DNA of 21,014 nucleotides, taken from positions 1 to 21,014 of the forward strand of contig NZ_DASTBH010000413.1 in the NCBI RefSeq assembly GCF_035712165.1, read 5' to 3'. Within the stretch, counting starts at the first letter, position 1, and each line of letters begins with the position of its first letter. This DNA comes from DASYTH01 sp035712165 (lineage in GTDB: Bacteria; Actinomycetota; Actinomycetes; Mycobacteriales; Pseudonocardiaceae). The notes beneath the pieces are model-generated. The model worked only from the letters and a program-made list of their open reading frames with translations, was not told where the DNA came from and ran no database searches. The position numbers were made by a program, and so were the translations under genes. Shown here one piece after another: positions 7,242-14,644 of this stretch.

Positions 7242-7685
7242 ATGGTCCTGGTCGGCGTTCTGCTCGCCGAGCCCGGCGACCTCGGCGAGTGGCTCGCCGA
7301 CGCGGCGGCGTTCGACGCCGCCGGAGCCGACGCGCTGTGGGTCGACTTCGGTCCGGAACCCGCTCTCGACGAACTGGCGCTGGTGGCGGCGCTCGCCGTG
7401 GTGACCTTCCGGGCCCGGCTGGTGGTCGCGCTGCCGGACATCCCGGCCCGCACCCGGGACACGATCGCCCGGCTGAGCCAGGGCCGGTTCACCGAGCCCG
7501 GCGAGGAGGTCTGGGAGCGCGTGCCGCCGCCCGAGGGCCGGGAGTCCTTCCGGCAGACCCGCGCCGCGGCCGCCGAGCGCGGCGTGACCGGGGTCGTGGT
7601 CGCGGCCGGACCGCGCCTGTTGGACATCCTGCGCAACCCCGATGACCCGGGCGAACGGCTCGACCTTCAGATCGCTCAGGGCTGA
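7242..7685 (+). CDS. Short luciferase-like (LLM) protein, function unknown
   Basis: The 147-residue product resembles only the first part of luciferase-like flavin monooxygenases: GVLLAEPGDLGEWLADAAAF, GADALWVDFGPEP, LALVAALAVVTFRARLVVAL, then TRDTIARLSQGRF (the family's T-x-d-x-L-S-x-G-R motif). It then shortens to a C-terminal part with GVTGVVVAAGPRLLDILRN. Full LLM proteins are about 300 residues, so this is a half-size or degenerate form that may no longer bind F420/FMN. ATG 7242 starts right at the domain. A GTG at 7185 preceded by GGGGG would add 19 low-complexity residues. It follows the VOC gene on the same strand and precedes fdhA by 77 bp. Confidence 0.65.
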   Translation: MVLVGVLLAEPGDLGEWLADAAAFDAAGADALWVDFGPEPALDELALVAALAVVTFRARLVVALPDIPARTRDTIARLSQGRFTEPGEEVWERVPPPEGRESFRQTRAAAAERGVTGVVVAAGPRLLDILRNPDDPGERLDLQIAQG

Positions 7686-7689
7686 GGCG

Positions 7690-7719
7690 TTGCGCCGGAC
7701 GCCCGGTGAGATCGAGAAT
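7690..7719 (+). promoter_or_regulatory. Candidate fdh operon promoter
   Basis: TTGCGC (7690-7695) and GAGAAT (7714-7719), spaced by 18 bp, lie between the LLM-like stop (7685) and fdhA. The match to consensus is moderate. The predicted TSS lies next to the palindrome at 7724-7739. Pattern-based only. Confidence 0.3.
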
Positions 7720-7723
7720 GGGT

Positions 7724-7739
7724 GTGACGGTGCCGTCAC
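7724..7739. promoter_or_regulatory. Palindromic operator-like site upstream of fdhA
   Basis: A perfect 7-bp inverted repeat GTGACGG-TG-CCGTCAC lies 23 bp before the fdhA start and eight bases before its Shine-Dalgarno (GGAAGGAAG, 7747-7755). Its position suits a repressor operator near the TSS or a leader hairpin. The half-site spacing does not match TGTGA-N6-TCACA CRP/GlxR sites. Confidence 0.45.
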
Positions 7740-7762
7740 GGGGCGTGGAAGGAAGACCGGCG

Positions 7763-10700
7763 ATGGAGCAGGTCACCAGGCGCAGGTTCCTCGGACTGGG
7801 TGTTGCCGGCACGGGCGCGGTGGGGCTTTCCGCACTCGGTTTCGATGTCGCGGCCGCCAGCCAGGTCAAGCAGGCGCTCCGGCTCGACGGCACGACGATC
7901 AAACACTCGGTCTGCCCGTACTGCGCGGTCGGCTGCTCGATTCTGGCCTACACCAAGCAGTCCGACTCCGGACACACCGAGCTCGTGCAGATCGAGGGCG
8001 ACCCGGACAGCCCGGTCAACGAGGGCACCCTGTGCCCCAAGGGCGCGAGCTCGCTGCAGCTGGCGATGTCGCGGCGCCGGGTGCCCACCCCGCTCTACCG
8101 CGCCCCGGGCCAGACCGACTGGCAGCGGGTGTCCTGGGACTTCACCCTGGACAAGCTGGCCCAGAACATCAAGGCGTCCCGGGACCGCACGTTCGTCACC
8201 CAGGACGCCAACGGAAACGTGGTGAACCGCTGCGAAGGCATCGCCTTCGCCGGCGGCGCGGCGTTCAGCTCGGAGGAGGGCTACCTCGCCGCCAAGCTGA
8301 TGCGTGGTCTTGGGGTGGTCCACCTGGAGCAACAGGCCCGGGTTTGACACGGCCCCACGGTGGTCAGTTTGGCCGCCACGTTTGGCCGGGGAGCCATGAC
8401 CAACCACTGGCGCGACATCAGGCACGCCGATCTGATCCTGATCAACGGCGCCAACCCGGCCGAGGCACATCCGGTCGGCTTCCGCTGGATGATGCGCGCC
8501 AAGCTGGAGCGTGGCGCGAAGATGATCCACACCGATCCGCGGTTCACCCGGACCTCCGCGGTCTCCGACCACCATGTGCGGATCCGCACCGGCACCGACG
8601 TCGCCTTCTTCGGCGGGCTGATCAATTACGTGCTGCAGAACGAGCTCTACCACAAGGAGTACGTCGACTGGGCCACCAACGCCGGCCACGTGGTGAGCGC
8701 TGACTACGCCTTCACCGACGGTTTGTTCAACGGCTTCAACGCGCAGACCAGCGCCTACAACACCGCAGCCTGGGCGTACGAGACCGACGGCGGCTTCGCC
8801 AAGGTGGACCCGGCCAACCCGCGCTCGGTGCTGAACCTGATGCGGGAGCACTACAAGCGCTACACCCCGGAGATGGTCGAGCGGATCACCGGCATCCCGC
8901 GCGAGCAGTTCCTCGAGGTGGCCAAGCTGGTCGGCGAGACGGGCCGGCCGGACAAGGTGATGACCATCGTCTACGCGGTCGGCCTGACCCACCACACCAC
9001 CGGGGTCCAGCTGATCCGCTCGGCGGCGCTGTTGCAGCTACTGCTGGGAAACATGGGCCGGCCCGGCGGCGGCATGAACGCCGAACGCGGCCACGCCAAC
9101 ATCCAGGGCAACACCGACCACGCCATCTCCTGGGAGATCCTGCCCGGCTACCTGCGGATCCCGGCACCGGGGCAGAAGAACCTGGCCGACTACCTGGCCG
9201 CGAGCGCCACCAGGAAGCTGCGGCCCAACTCGGTGAACTTCTTCGGGGAGAACTACCGCAAGTTCATGGTGAGCCTGCTCAAGGCCTGGTACGGCGACGC
9301 CGCCACACCGGCCAACGAGTTCGCCTTCGACTACCTGCCCAAGCCGGCGGCCAACTCGTCCTGGATCTCCATCTTCGACCAGGCACTGCGCGGCAAGATG
9401 GAGGGCCTGATCCTGTCCGGGATGACGGCCACCAGCATCGGGCCGGACTCCAACCAGGTGCTCCAGGCACTGTCCAACCTCAAGTGGCTGTGCGTCATGG
9501 ATCCGTTCAACACCACCAGCTCGGAGTTCTGGAAAGCGCCCGGCATCGACGCGGCCAGCGTGCAGACCGAGGTCTTCATGCTGCCGGCCACACACTGGAT
9601 CGAGAAGGACGGGTCGTTCACCAACAGCGGCCGGTGGGTGCAGTGGAAGGAGCAGGTGCTGCCGCCGGAGGGCGAGGCCCGGCACGACCACTGGCTGCTC
9701 GCCGAGCTGTTCGACCGGGTCAAGCAGCTCTACGCGCAGCAGGGCGGCAAGTTCCCGGACGCGCTCAAGGCGCTCACCATGCCCTACCGGGACGCGCGCC
9801 GGCCGGAGCTGGACGAGATCGCCCAGGAGATCAACGGAAAGAGCCTGACCACCGGCAAGCGGTTGGACACCTTCGCCGCGCTGCTCGACGACGGCACCAC
9901 CACGGCCGGGGACTGGATCTACACCGGGCACTACCCGGAGACCGGCAACCTCGCCAAACGCCGGGCCGGGATCGCGGATCCGGCCAAGAACGACCCGACC
10001 GGCATGGGCTTCTACCCGAACTGGGCGTGGAGCTGGCCGCTCAACCGCCGGGTCATGTACAACCGCGCGTCGGCCGACACGCAGGGCCGGCCGTGGGATC
10101 CGAAGCGGGTGGGCATCGCCTGGGACGCCGCCGCCAACAAGTGGGTCGGCGACGTGCCGGACTATCCGGCCACCGCGGCGCCCGGTCCGACCGCCCCGCT
10201 GCCGTTCATCATGACCGCCGAGGGCACCGGCCGGTTGTTCAGCAACGGGGTCGCCGACGGGCCGTTCCCGGAGCACTACGAGCCGGTCGAGTCGCCGGTG
10301 GACAACCCGTTGCACCCCAACGTGTCGACCACCCCGGCGGCGTTCCGGTACGACGAGAAGGCGGGCCGGGGCAACCGGTTCGGCACCGCGCGGGAGTTCC
10401 CGTACGTGGCGACCTCCTACCGGCTCACCGAGCACGAGCACTACGTCACCCAGAACGTCGAGCACCTGGTCCAGCTGCAACCGGAGGCGTTCGTCGAGGT
10501 GCCCGCGGAACTGGCCAGGGAGAAGGGAATCGTCAACGGCGACCACGTGCGGGTCTCGTCCAAGCGGGGCAAGCTCGAGGTGCGCGCGGTGGTCACCAGC
10601 CGGCTCGGCGCGCTGATGATCGACGGCAAGAAGGTGTACCAGATCGGCATCCCCATCCACTGGGGCTTCGTCGGCATCAACACCGGCCAGCACTGGCTGG

Positions 10701-10786
10701 CCAACGCGCTCACCCCGTTCGTCGGCGACGCCAGCTCGCGCACGCCGGAGTTCAAGTCGTTCCTGGTCAACCTCGAGAAGATCTGA
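7763..10786 (+). CDS. fdhA: Formate dehydrogenase catalytic subunit, selenoprotein (Sec at codon 195, TGA 8345-8347)
   Basis: The gene encodes 1007 residues if TGA 8345-8347 is read as selenocysteine, close to the 1015 of E. coli FdnG. The start ATG 7763 has GGAAGGAAG eight bases upstream and begins a Tat signal (TRRRFLGLG, cleavage around residues 30-33). Cys51, Cys54, Cys58 (CPYCAVGC) and Cys91 (TLCPKG) bind a 4Fe-4S cluster. Residues around 195 read V-Sec-H-G-P-T-V, with the Sec-His pair that ligates and assists the Mo/W-bis-MGD centre. The C-terminus has the MopB dinucleotide-binding beta-barrel (EHLVQLQPEAFVEVPAEL). Downstream sequence stays in frame to 10784. It oxidises formate to CO2 on the outer face of the membrane and passes electrons to FdhB. 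Standard gene calling would break this into two pieces at the UGA. Confidence 0.95.
8345..8347 (+). other. Selenocysteine codon (UGA) of fdhA
   Basis: TGA lies in frame between GGG-TTT-side codons encoding ...QARV and HGPTVVSLAATFGRG. The residue corresponds to Sec196 of E. coli FdnG. Every component needed to decode it (tRNA-Sec, SelA, SelB, SelD) is encoded within the next 10 kb. Confidence 0.95.
8351..8395 (+). promoter_or_regulatory. Bacterial SECIS hairpin in fdhA mRNA
   Basis: Just 3' of the UGA, GGUGGUC (8359-8365) pairs fully with GGCCGCC (8371-8377, two G-U pairs), leaving a five-base loop AGUUU 18 nt after the UGA. A lower stem GGCCCC (8351-8356) can pair with GGGG-A-GCC (8388-8395) with one bulged A. 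The apical hairpin with a small G/U-containing loop at this distance fits the SelB-binding SECIS of bacterial formate dehydrogenases. The first 9 nt (CACGGCCCC) closely resemble the equivalent E. coli fdhF segment, partly because the protein is conserved there. Confidence 0.8.
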
Positions 10787-11601
10787 TGGCCACGCCGCGC
10801 GTCCGGACCAGCCCGTGGGCCGCCCTCCGCGGGCGGGCGGAACTCCTGCGCGTCCAACACCCCTTCGCCGCCCAGCAGCTCCGGCTCTACCTGGCACTGC
10901 TGGACGTGTGGGAGGACGCCTGGTCACGGGCGCGCGACGTGCCACCGGCGGAACTGGCCGGCTGGGCCGCCCGCGAGGTGTTCCCCGCCGTGCTCGCCGC
11001 GACCGTCGCGCACGGCCCGAAACCGTTGGCCGACAGCGTGTCCGGCGCCGACGGCGAGGTCGCCGCCCTGCTCGCCGCCTGGCTCGCGGGCGAGGGCCTG
11101 GAACCGACGGAGCGCTACCTGGCCCGCGCCACCCTCCGGGGTCCGCTCGCCGCGGTGGACGCCGGGGATGCCTGTGCCGCCGACCCCGCGCCCCGGGGGG
11201 ACCGGCGCTGCCCGCACTGCGCCGGACCGCCGCAACTGTCGGTCCGGCTGGACAGCGGCGACCCGCTCGTCGCCGGCCGCCGCGAACTGGCCTGCGCGCG
11301 CTGCGCGGCACGGTGGGACTACTCCGGCAACGCCTGCGGGTTCTGCGGGGAGACCGGGAAACGCACCATGTTCGCCGAACGGGACGCCGCGCCGCGCGTC
11401 GGCCGGGGCACCCCCGCCGGCATGTTCCCGCACCTGCGGGTGGAGGCCTGCGCGAACTGCGCGCGGTACCTGATCGACATCGACCTGGGGCGGGATCCCG
11501 GTGCGGTGCCGGAGGTCGACGAGCTGGCGGCGGTGCCGCTGGATCTGTTCGCGGCCGAGCGCGGCTTTTCCAAGATCACACCCAACCTGATGGGGTTCTA
11601 G
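10786..11601 (+). CDS. fdhE: Formate dehydrogenase accessory protein FdhE
   Basis: The 271-residue protein starts at ATG 10786, overlapping the fdhA stop (TGATG). It has the four Cys-x-x-Cys pairs of FdhE: CPHC (142-145), CARC (170-173), CGFC (184-187) and CANC (222-225), with family segments WDYSGNACGFCGE, HLRVEACANCARYLIDID and DELAAVPLDLFAAERGF. FdhE is a cytoplasmic rubredoxin-like maturation factor that binds the FDH catalytic subunit before or around Tat export. It is slightly shorter than the 309-residue E. coli protein. Its position inside the structural operon, between catalytic and ferredoxin subunits, and the tight overlap suggest stoichiometric co-synthesis. Confidence 0.9.
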   Translation: MATPRVRTSPWAALRGRAELLRVQHPFAAQQLRLYLALLDVWEDAWSRARDVPPAELAGWAAREVFPAVLAATVAHGPKPLADSVSGADGEVAALLAAWLAGEGLEPTERYLARATLRGPLAAVDAGDACAADPAPRGDRRCPHCAGPPQLSVRLDSGDPLVAGRRELACARCAARWDYSGNACGFCGETGKRTMFAERDAAPRVGRGTPAGMFPHLRVEACANCARYLIDIDLGRDPGAVPEVDELAAVPLDLFAAERGFSKITPNLMGF

Positions 11602-11603
11602 CG

Positions 11604-12431
11604 ATGGCGGAGATCACGCCCGGCCGGGCCTACGGGTTCTTCACCGACACCAGCGTGTGCATCGGTTGCAAGGCCTGCGAAGTGGCCTGCAAGCAGTGGA
11701 ACCAGCTACCCGGCAACGAGCCGGTCTTCGGCGACGGCTACGACAACACCGGCACGCTGGACGCGCAGAACTGGCGGCACGTGGCGTTCATCGACAACGT
11801 GCCGGACCAGACCGCGGGCCCCGGCGCCGGCAAGGCGTGGCTGATGATGTCCGACGTCTGCAAGCACTGCCAGCAGGCGAGCTGCCTGGAGGTGTGCCCG
11901 ACCGGGGCCATCATCCGCACCGAGTTCGACAGCGTCTACATCCAGCCGGACGTGTGCAACGGCTGCCGCGACTGCATCGCCGCCTGCCCGTACGACGTGA
12001 TCGAGATGGACAAGGCGAAGGGCGTCGCACAGAAGTGCACGCTGTGCTACGACCGGCTGCAGGGCAACCTGGAACCGGCCTGTGCCAAGGCATGCCCGAC
12101 CGACTCGATCCAGTTCGGCCCGGTCGACGAACTGCGCGCGGCCGCCCAGCAACGGGTGTCCGACCTGCACGACCAGGGCGTCACCCAGGCCCGCCTGTAC
12201 GGCCAGGACGACTCGGTCTACGGCGGCCTCAACGCCTTCTTCCTGCTGATGGACGAACCCCAGGCCTACCGGCTGCCCGACGCCGACAACGCCGTGCTGC
12301 CCAGCCGCAACAACGCCGGCGGCTACCTCGGCATGGCCGGCGCCGCCGTGCTCGGCGTGCTCGCCAGCCTGTTCGCGCTGCGCCGCCGCCGGGAACCGGC
12401 GGTGGAACCCGGGGCCGGTGACGAACGATGA
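11604..12431 (+). CDS. fdhB: Formate dehydrogenase iron-sulfur (beta) subunit
   Basis: The 275-residue protein has 16 cysteines in four ferredoxin-type groups: CIGCKACEVAC (19-29); CKHCQQASCLEVCP; CNGCRDCIAACP; and CTLCYDR with CAKACP. This matches the four 4Fe-4S clusters of FdnH/FdxH. Near the C-terminus a single hydrophobic helix (YLGMAGAAVLGVLASLFAL) followed by RRRR is the expected membrane anchor. It has no signal peptide, so it probably crosses the membrane with the Tat-targeted FdhA. It wires electrons from the Mo/W centre to the NrfD-type subunit. The gene starts two bases after the fdhE stop and ends in an ATGA overlap with the next gene. Confidence 0.93.
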   Translation: MAEITPGRAYGFFTDTSVCIGCKACEVACKQWNQLPGNEPVFGDGYDNTGTLDAQNWRHVAFIDNVPDQTAGPGAGKAWLMMSDVCKHCQQASCLEVCPTGAIIRTEFDSVYIQPDVCNGCRDCIAACPYDVIEMDKAKGVAQKCTLCYDRLQGNLEPACAKACPTDSIQFGPVDELRAAAQQRVSDLHDQGVTQARLYGQDDSVYGGLNAFFLLMDEPQAYRLPDADNAVLPSRNNAGGYLGMAGAAVLGVLASLFALRRRREPAVEPGAGDER

Positions 12432-13378
12432 CCGCGCTCGCCGAACCGGCCCAGCACTTCGCCGGCTCGCCCGACTGGACCTGGTACATCCTGTTCTACT
12501 TCTTCTGCGCCGGACTGTCCGGCGGCAGCTACGTGATCGCCTCCCTGATGCGGCTGCGCGGCGATCCGGCCGACGAGCCGGCCGCCCGGATCGGTTACCA
12601 CGTCTCGTTCCTGGCGCTGCTGCCGTGTCCGGTGCTGTTGATCCTCGACCTCGGTTCACCGCTGCGGTTCTGGCACATGATGTGGAACACCACGCCGGGC
12701 GACGGGGGGCTGAACTTCTTCTACTGGTCCCCGATGTCGGTCGGCGTCTGGGCACTGCTGGTCTTCGGCGTGTTCGCCACGGCCTCGTTCGTGCACGCCC
12801 TGGTGCTCGACGGCAGGATCCGCTTCCCGCTGGTCGGGCTGCTCGACGGCGGGTTCGGCACGGTGTTCGCCGCCGTGGGCGCGCTGCTCGGCCTGTTCGT
12901 CGCCGGCTACACCGGGGTGCTGCTCGCGGTGTCCAACCAGCCGGTGTGGAGCGACACCTGGGCGCTGGGCGGGCTGTTCCTGGTCTCGGGTCTGTCCGGC
13001 TCGGCGGCGCTGTTGCTGTACCTGTTGCGCTACCGGGCCGACGCGGCGGCCAGCGCCGGACCGCTGACCGTCTCCGAGCGCCTCTACGCGGTGCTGGAAC
13101 TGCTGCTGATCGTGATCTTCGCGATCACCCTGATGCCGGCCGGAACCTTCGGCCAGGCCTTCGGCATGCCGTGGGCCCTGCTCTGGCTGGTGGCCCTGGC
13201 CGGTCTCGTGCCCGGCATCGGCGGTCTGCTCGGCAGCGGGCTCGCGGTCACCCCGGAAGGCGTCACGGTGCCGGTGCAGTCGGTGTCGGCGGCCAGATCG
13301 GCGGCGGCCGCCGGGCTGGTGCTGGTCGGCGTGCTGGCGCTGCGTGCCGCCGTGATCTTCAGCGCCCAGTACCCGTAG
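12428..13378 (+). CDS. nrfD: NrfD/PsrC-type integral membrane subunit
   Basis: The 316-residue polytopic protein starts within an ATGA overlap with fdhB. Its opening WTWYILFYFFCAGLSGGSYV is the hallmark of the NrfD/PsrC family (W-x-W-x(2)-Y-x-F-x-x-G-L-S-G-G). Later segments, YHVSFLALLPCPVLLILDLG, LRFWHMMWN and YTGVLLAVSNQPVW, match the quinone-site and helix regions of that family. About eight helices are visible. It lacks the heme-ligating histidine pattern of the FdnI cytochrome b subunit. It would take electrons from FdhB and reduce menaquinone without heme. The family name is secure; the exact quinone and any proton movement are inferred. Confidence 0.9.
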   Translation: MTALAEPAQHFAGSPDWTWYILFYFFCAGLSGGSYVIASLMRLRGDPADEPAARIGYHVSFLALLPCPVLLILDLGSPLRFWHMMWNTTPGDGGLNFFYWSPMSVGVWALLVFGVFATASFVHALVLDGRIRFPLVGLLDGGFGTVFAAVGALLGLFVAGYTGVLLAVSNQPVWSDTWALGGLFLVSGLSGSAALLLYLLRYRADAAASAGPLTVSERLYAVLELLLIVIFAITLMPAGTFGQAFGMPWALLWLVALAGLVPGIGGLLGSGLAVTPEGVTVPVQSVSAARSAAAAGLVLVGVLALRAAVIFSAQYP

Positions 13379-13381
13379 CCG

Positions 13382-14506
13382 ATGCCGACCGTCGAGGACG
13401 TGACCCGGGCGCTGGCCACCGTGCAGGACCCGGAGATCCACCGGCCGATCACCGAACTGGACATGGTCGGCGGCATCGAGATCAGCCCGGCCGGCGCGGT
13501 GCGGGTCACGGTGCTGCTGACCATCCGCGGCTGTCCGCTGCACGAGACGATCAAGCGCGAGGTCACCGCCGCGGTGGCGCGACTGCCCGGCGTCACCGGC
13601 GTCCGGGTCGAGTTCGGCGTGATGACCGACGAGCAGCGCCAGGACCTGCAGCGGCGGCTGATGGGGGAGCGGGACGAGCGCGAGATCCGGTTCGCCCGGC
13701 CGGAGTCGCTGACCCGGCTCTACGCCGTGGCCAGCGGCAAGGGCGGGGTGGGCAAGTCGTCGGTCACGGTGAACCTGGCCGCCGCGTTCAGCGCGCTGGG
13801 CCGCACCGTCGGCGTGGTCGACGCCGACATGTACGGGCACTCGGTGCCCCGGATGCTGGGCGTGACCGCCCGGCCCACCCAGGTCCAGCAGATGATCATG
13901 CCGCCGGCCGCGCACGGCATCCGGGTGATCTCGGTCGGCATGTTCACCGCCGGCAACGACCCGATCGTCTGGCGCGGACCGATGCTGCACCGCGCGCTGC
14001 GGCAGTTCCTCGCCGACGTCTACTGGGGCGATCTCGACGTGTTGTTGCTGGACCTGCCGCCGGGCACCGGTGACATCGCGATCTCGGTCGCGCAGTTGCT
14101 GCCCGCCGCGGAACTGCTGGTGGTGACCACGCCCCAGCAGGCCGCGGCGGAGGTGGCCGAGCGGGCCGGGGCGATCGCCCTGCAGACCCACCAGCGGGTG
14201 GCCGGCGTGGTGGAGAACATGTCCTGGCTGCCGTGCCCGCACTGCGGGCAGCGGATGGAGCCGTTCGGCTCGGGTGGTGGCGCCGCCGTGTCGGATGCGT
14301 TGTCCCGCAAGGTCGGCGGGCACGTGCCGCTGCTCGGGCAGGTGCCGCTGGACGTCCGGCTGCGCGAGCAGGGCGACGCGGGCACGCCGCTGGTGCTCGC
14401 CGACCCGGATGCCCCGGCCGCCAAGGAACTGCGCGCGGTGGCCGACCGGCTCACCGCGCGCGGCCGTGGCCTGGCCGGACGCCCCCTCGGGTTGAGTCCC
14501 GCTTGA
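13382..14506 (+). CDS. mrp: Mrp/NBP35-type P-loop ATPase, putative Fe-S cluster carrier
   Basis: The 374-residue protein has an N-terminal FSCA/DUF59 domain (residues 1-90, with DPEIHRPITELDMV and Cys51 in TIRGCPLHE) and a SIMIBI ATPase domain. The deviant Walker A GKGGVGKS (119-126) is followed by VVDADMYGHSVPRMLG, LLLDLPPGTGD and a C-terminal CPHC (285-288) that binds a bridging 4Fe-4S cluster in Mrp dimers. It begins three bases after the nrfD stop, so it belongs to the fdh operon rather than standing alone as the usual housekeeping mrp. With nine Fe-S cysteine groups in FdhA/B, a dedicated Fe-S delivery role is likely (inference). The stop codon lies inside a TTGACA box for the next unit. 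Confidence 0.9.
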   Translation: MPTVEDVTRALATVQDPEIHRPITELDMVGGIEISPAGAVRVTVLLTIRGCPLHETIKREVTAAVARLPGVTGVRVEFGVMTDEQRQDLQRRLMGERDEREIRFARPESLTRLYAVASGKGGVGKSSVTVNLAAAFSALGRTVGVVDADMYGHSVPRMLGVTARPTQVQQMIMPPAAHGIRVISVGMFTAGNDPIVWRGPMLHRALRQFLADVYWGDLDVLLLDLPPGTGDIAISVAQLLPAAELLVVTTPQQAAAEVAERAGAIALQTHQRVAGVVENMSWLPCPHCGQRMEPFGSGGGAAVSDALSRKVGGHVPLLGQVPLDVRLREQGDAGTPLVLADPDAPAAKELRAVADRLTARGRGLAGRPLGLSPA

Positions 14507-14530
14507 CAGATCGTTTCCAACCGACAGGGT
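14503..14530 (+). promoter_or_regulatory. Candidate promoter of the tRNA-Sec/sel unit
   Basis: A perfect -35 hexamer TTGACA (14503-14508) overlaps the mrp stop codon. CAGGGT (14525-14530), 16 bp downstream, matches TANNNT at five informative positions except the first base. The predicted TSS is near 14537-14539, practically the first base of the tRNA (14540), as is common for actinobacterial tRNA genes. Confidence 0.55.
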
Positions 14531-14539
14531 TATGGGGTT

Positions 14540-14634
14540 GGAGGCGTTCAGGGGCTGGTGCTCCTCCCGGTCTTCAAAACCGGTGTGGCCCGGTATCCGG
14601 GCCAGGCGGGTTCGATTCCCGTCCGCCTCCGCCA
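14540..14634 (+). tRNA. selC: tRNA-Sec (anticodon UCA)
   Basis: This is a 95-nt tRNA with encoded CCA (14632-14634) and discriminator G (14631). The acceptor stem is GGAGGCG (14540-14546) with CGCCTCC (14624-14630). The D-arm has the Sec-specific six base pairs (14550-14555 with 14560-14565) and a four-base loop TGGT. The anticodon stem is CCGGT/ACCGG with loop CTTCAAA, anticodon TCA at 14574-14576. The long variable arm has eight pairs (14586-14593 with 14597-14604). The T-loop is TTCGATT. An eighth acceptor pair would be T14547 with C14623 (mismatch); instead G14605 can pair with C14623, giving 7+6 rather than 8+5 pairs, still 13 in total. SelA and SelB act on this tRNA. Confidence 0.97.
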
Positions 14635-14644
14635 CAGCGAACGG

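Noticed and set aside
7724..7739. CRP/GlxR or FNR binding site upstream of fdhA
   Set aside because: The TGTGA and TCAC halves are eight bases apart instead of six, and the second half lacks the final A; I keep it only as an unassigned palindrome.
8348..10786. A separate second gene starting at GTG 8360 after a truncated first gene ending at 8347
   Set aside because: There is no ribosome site at 8360, the frame is identical on both sides of the TGA, and the position equals the Sec site of FDH alpha subunits; one selenoprotein gene explains everything.
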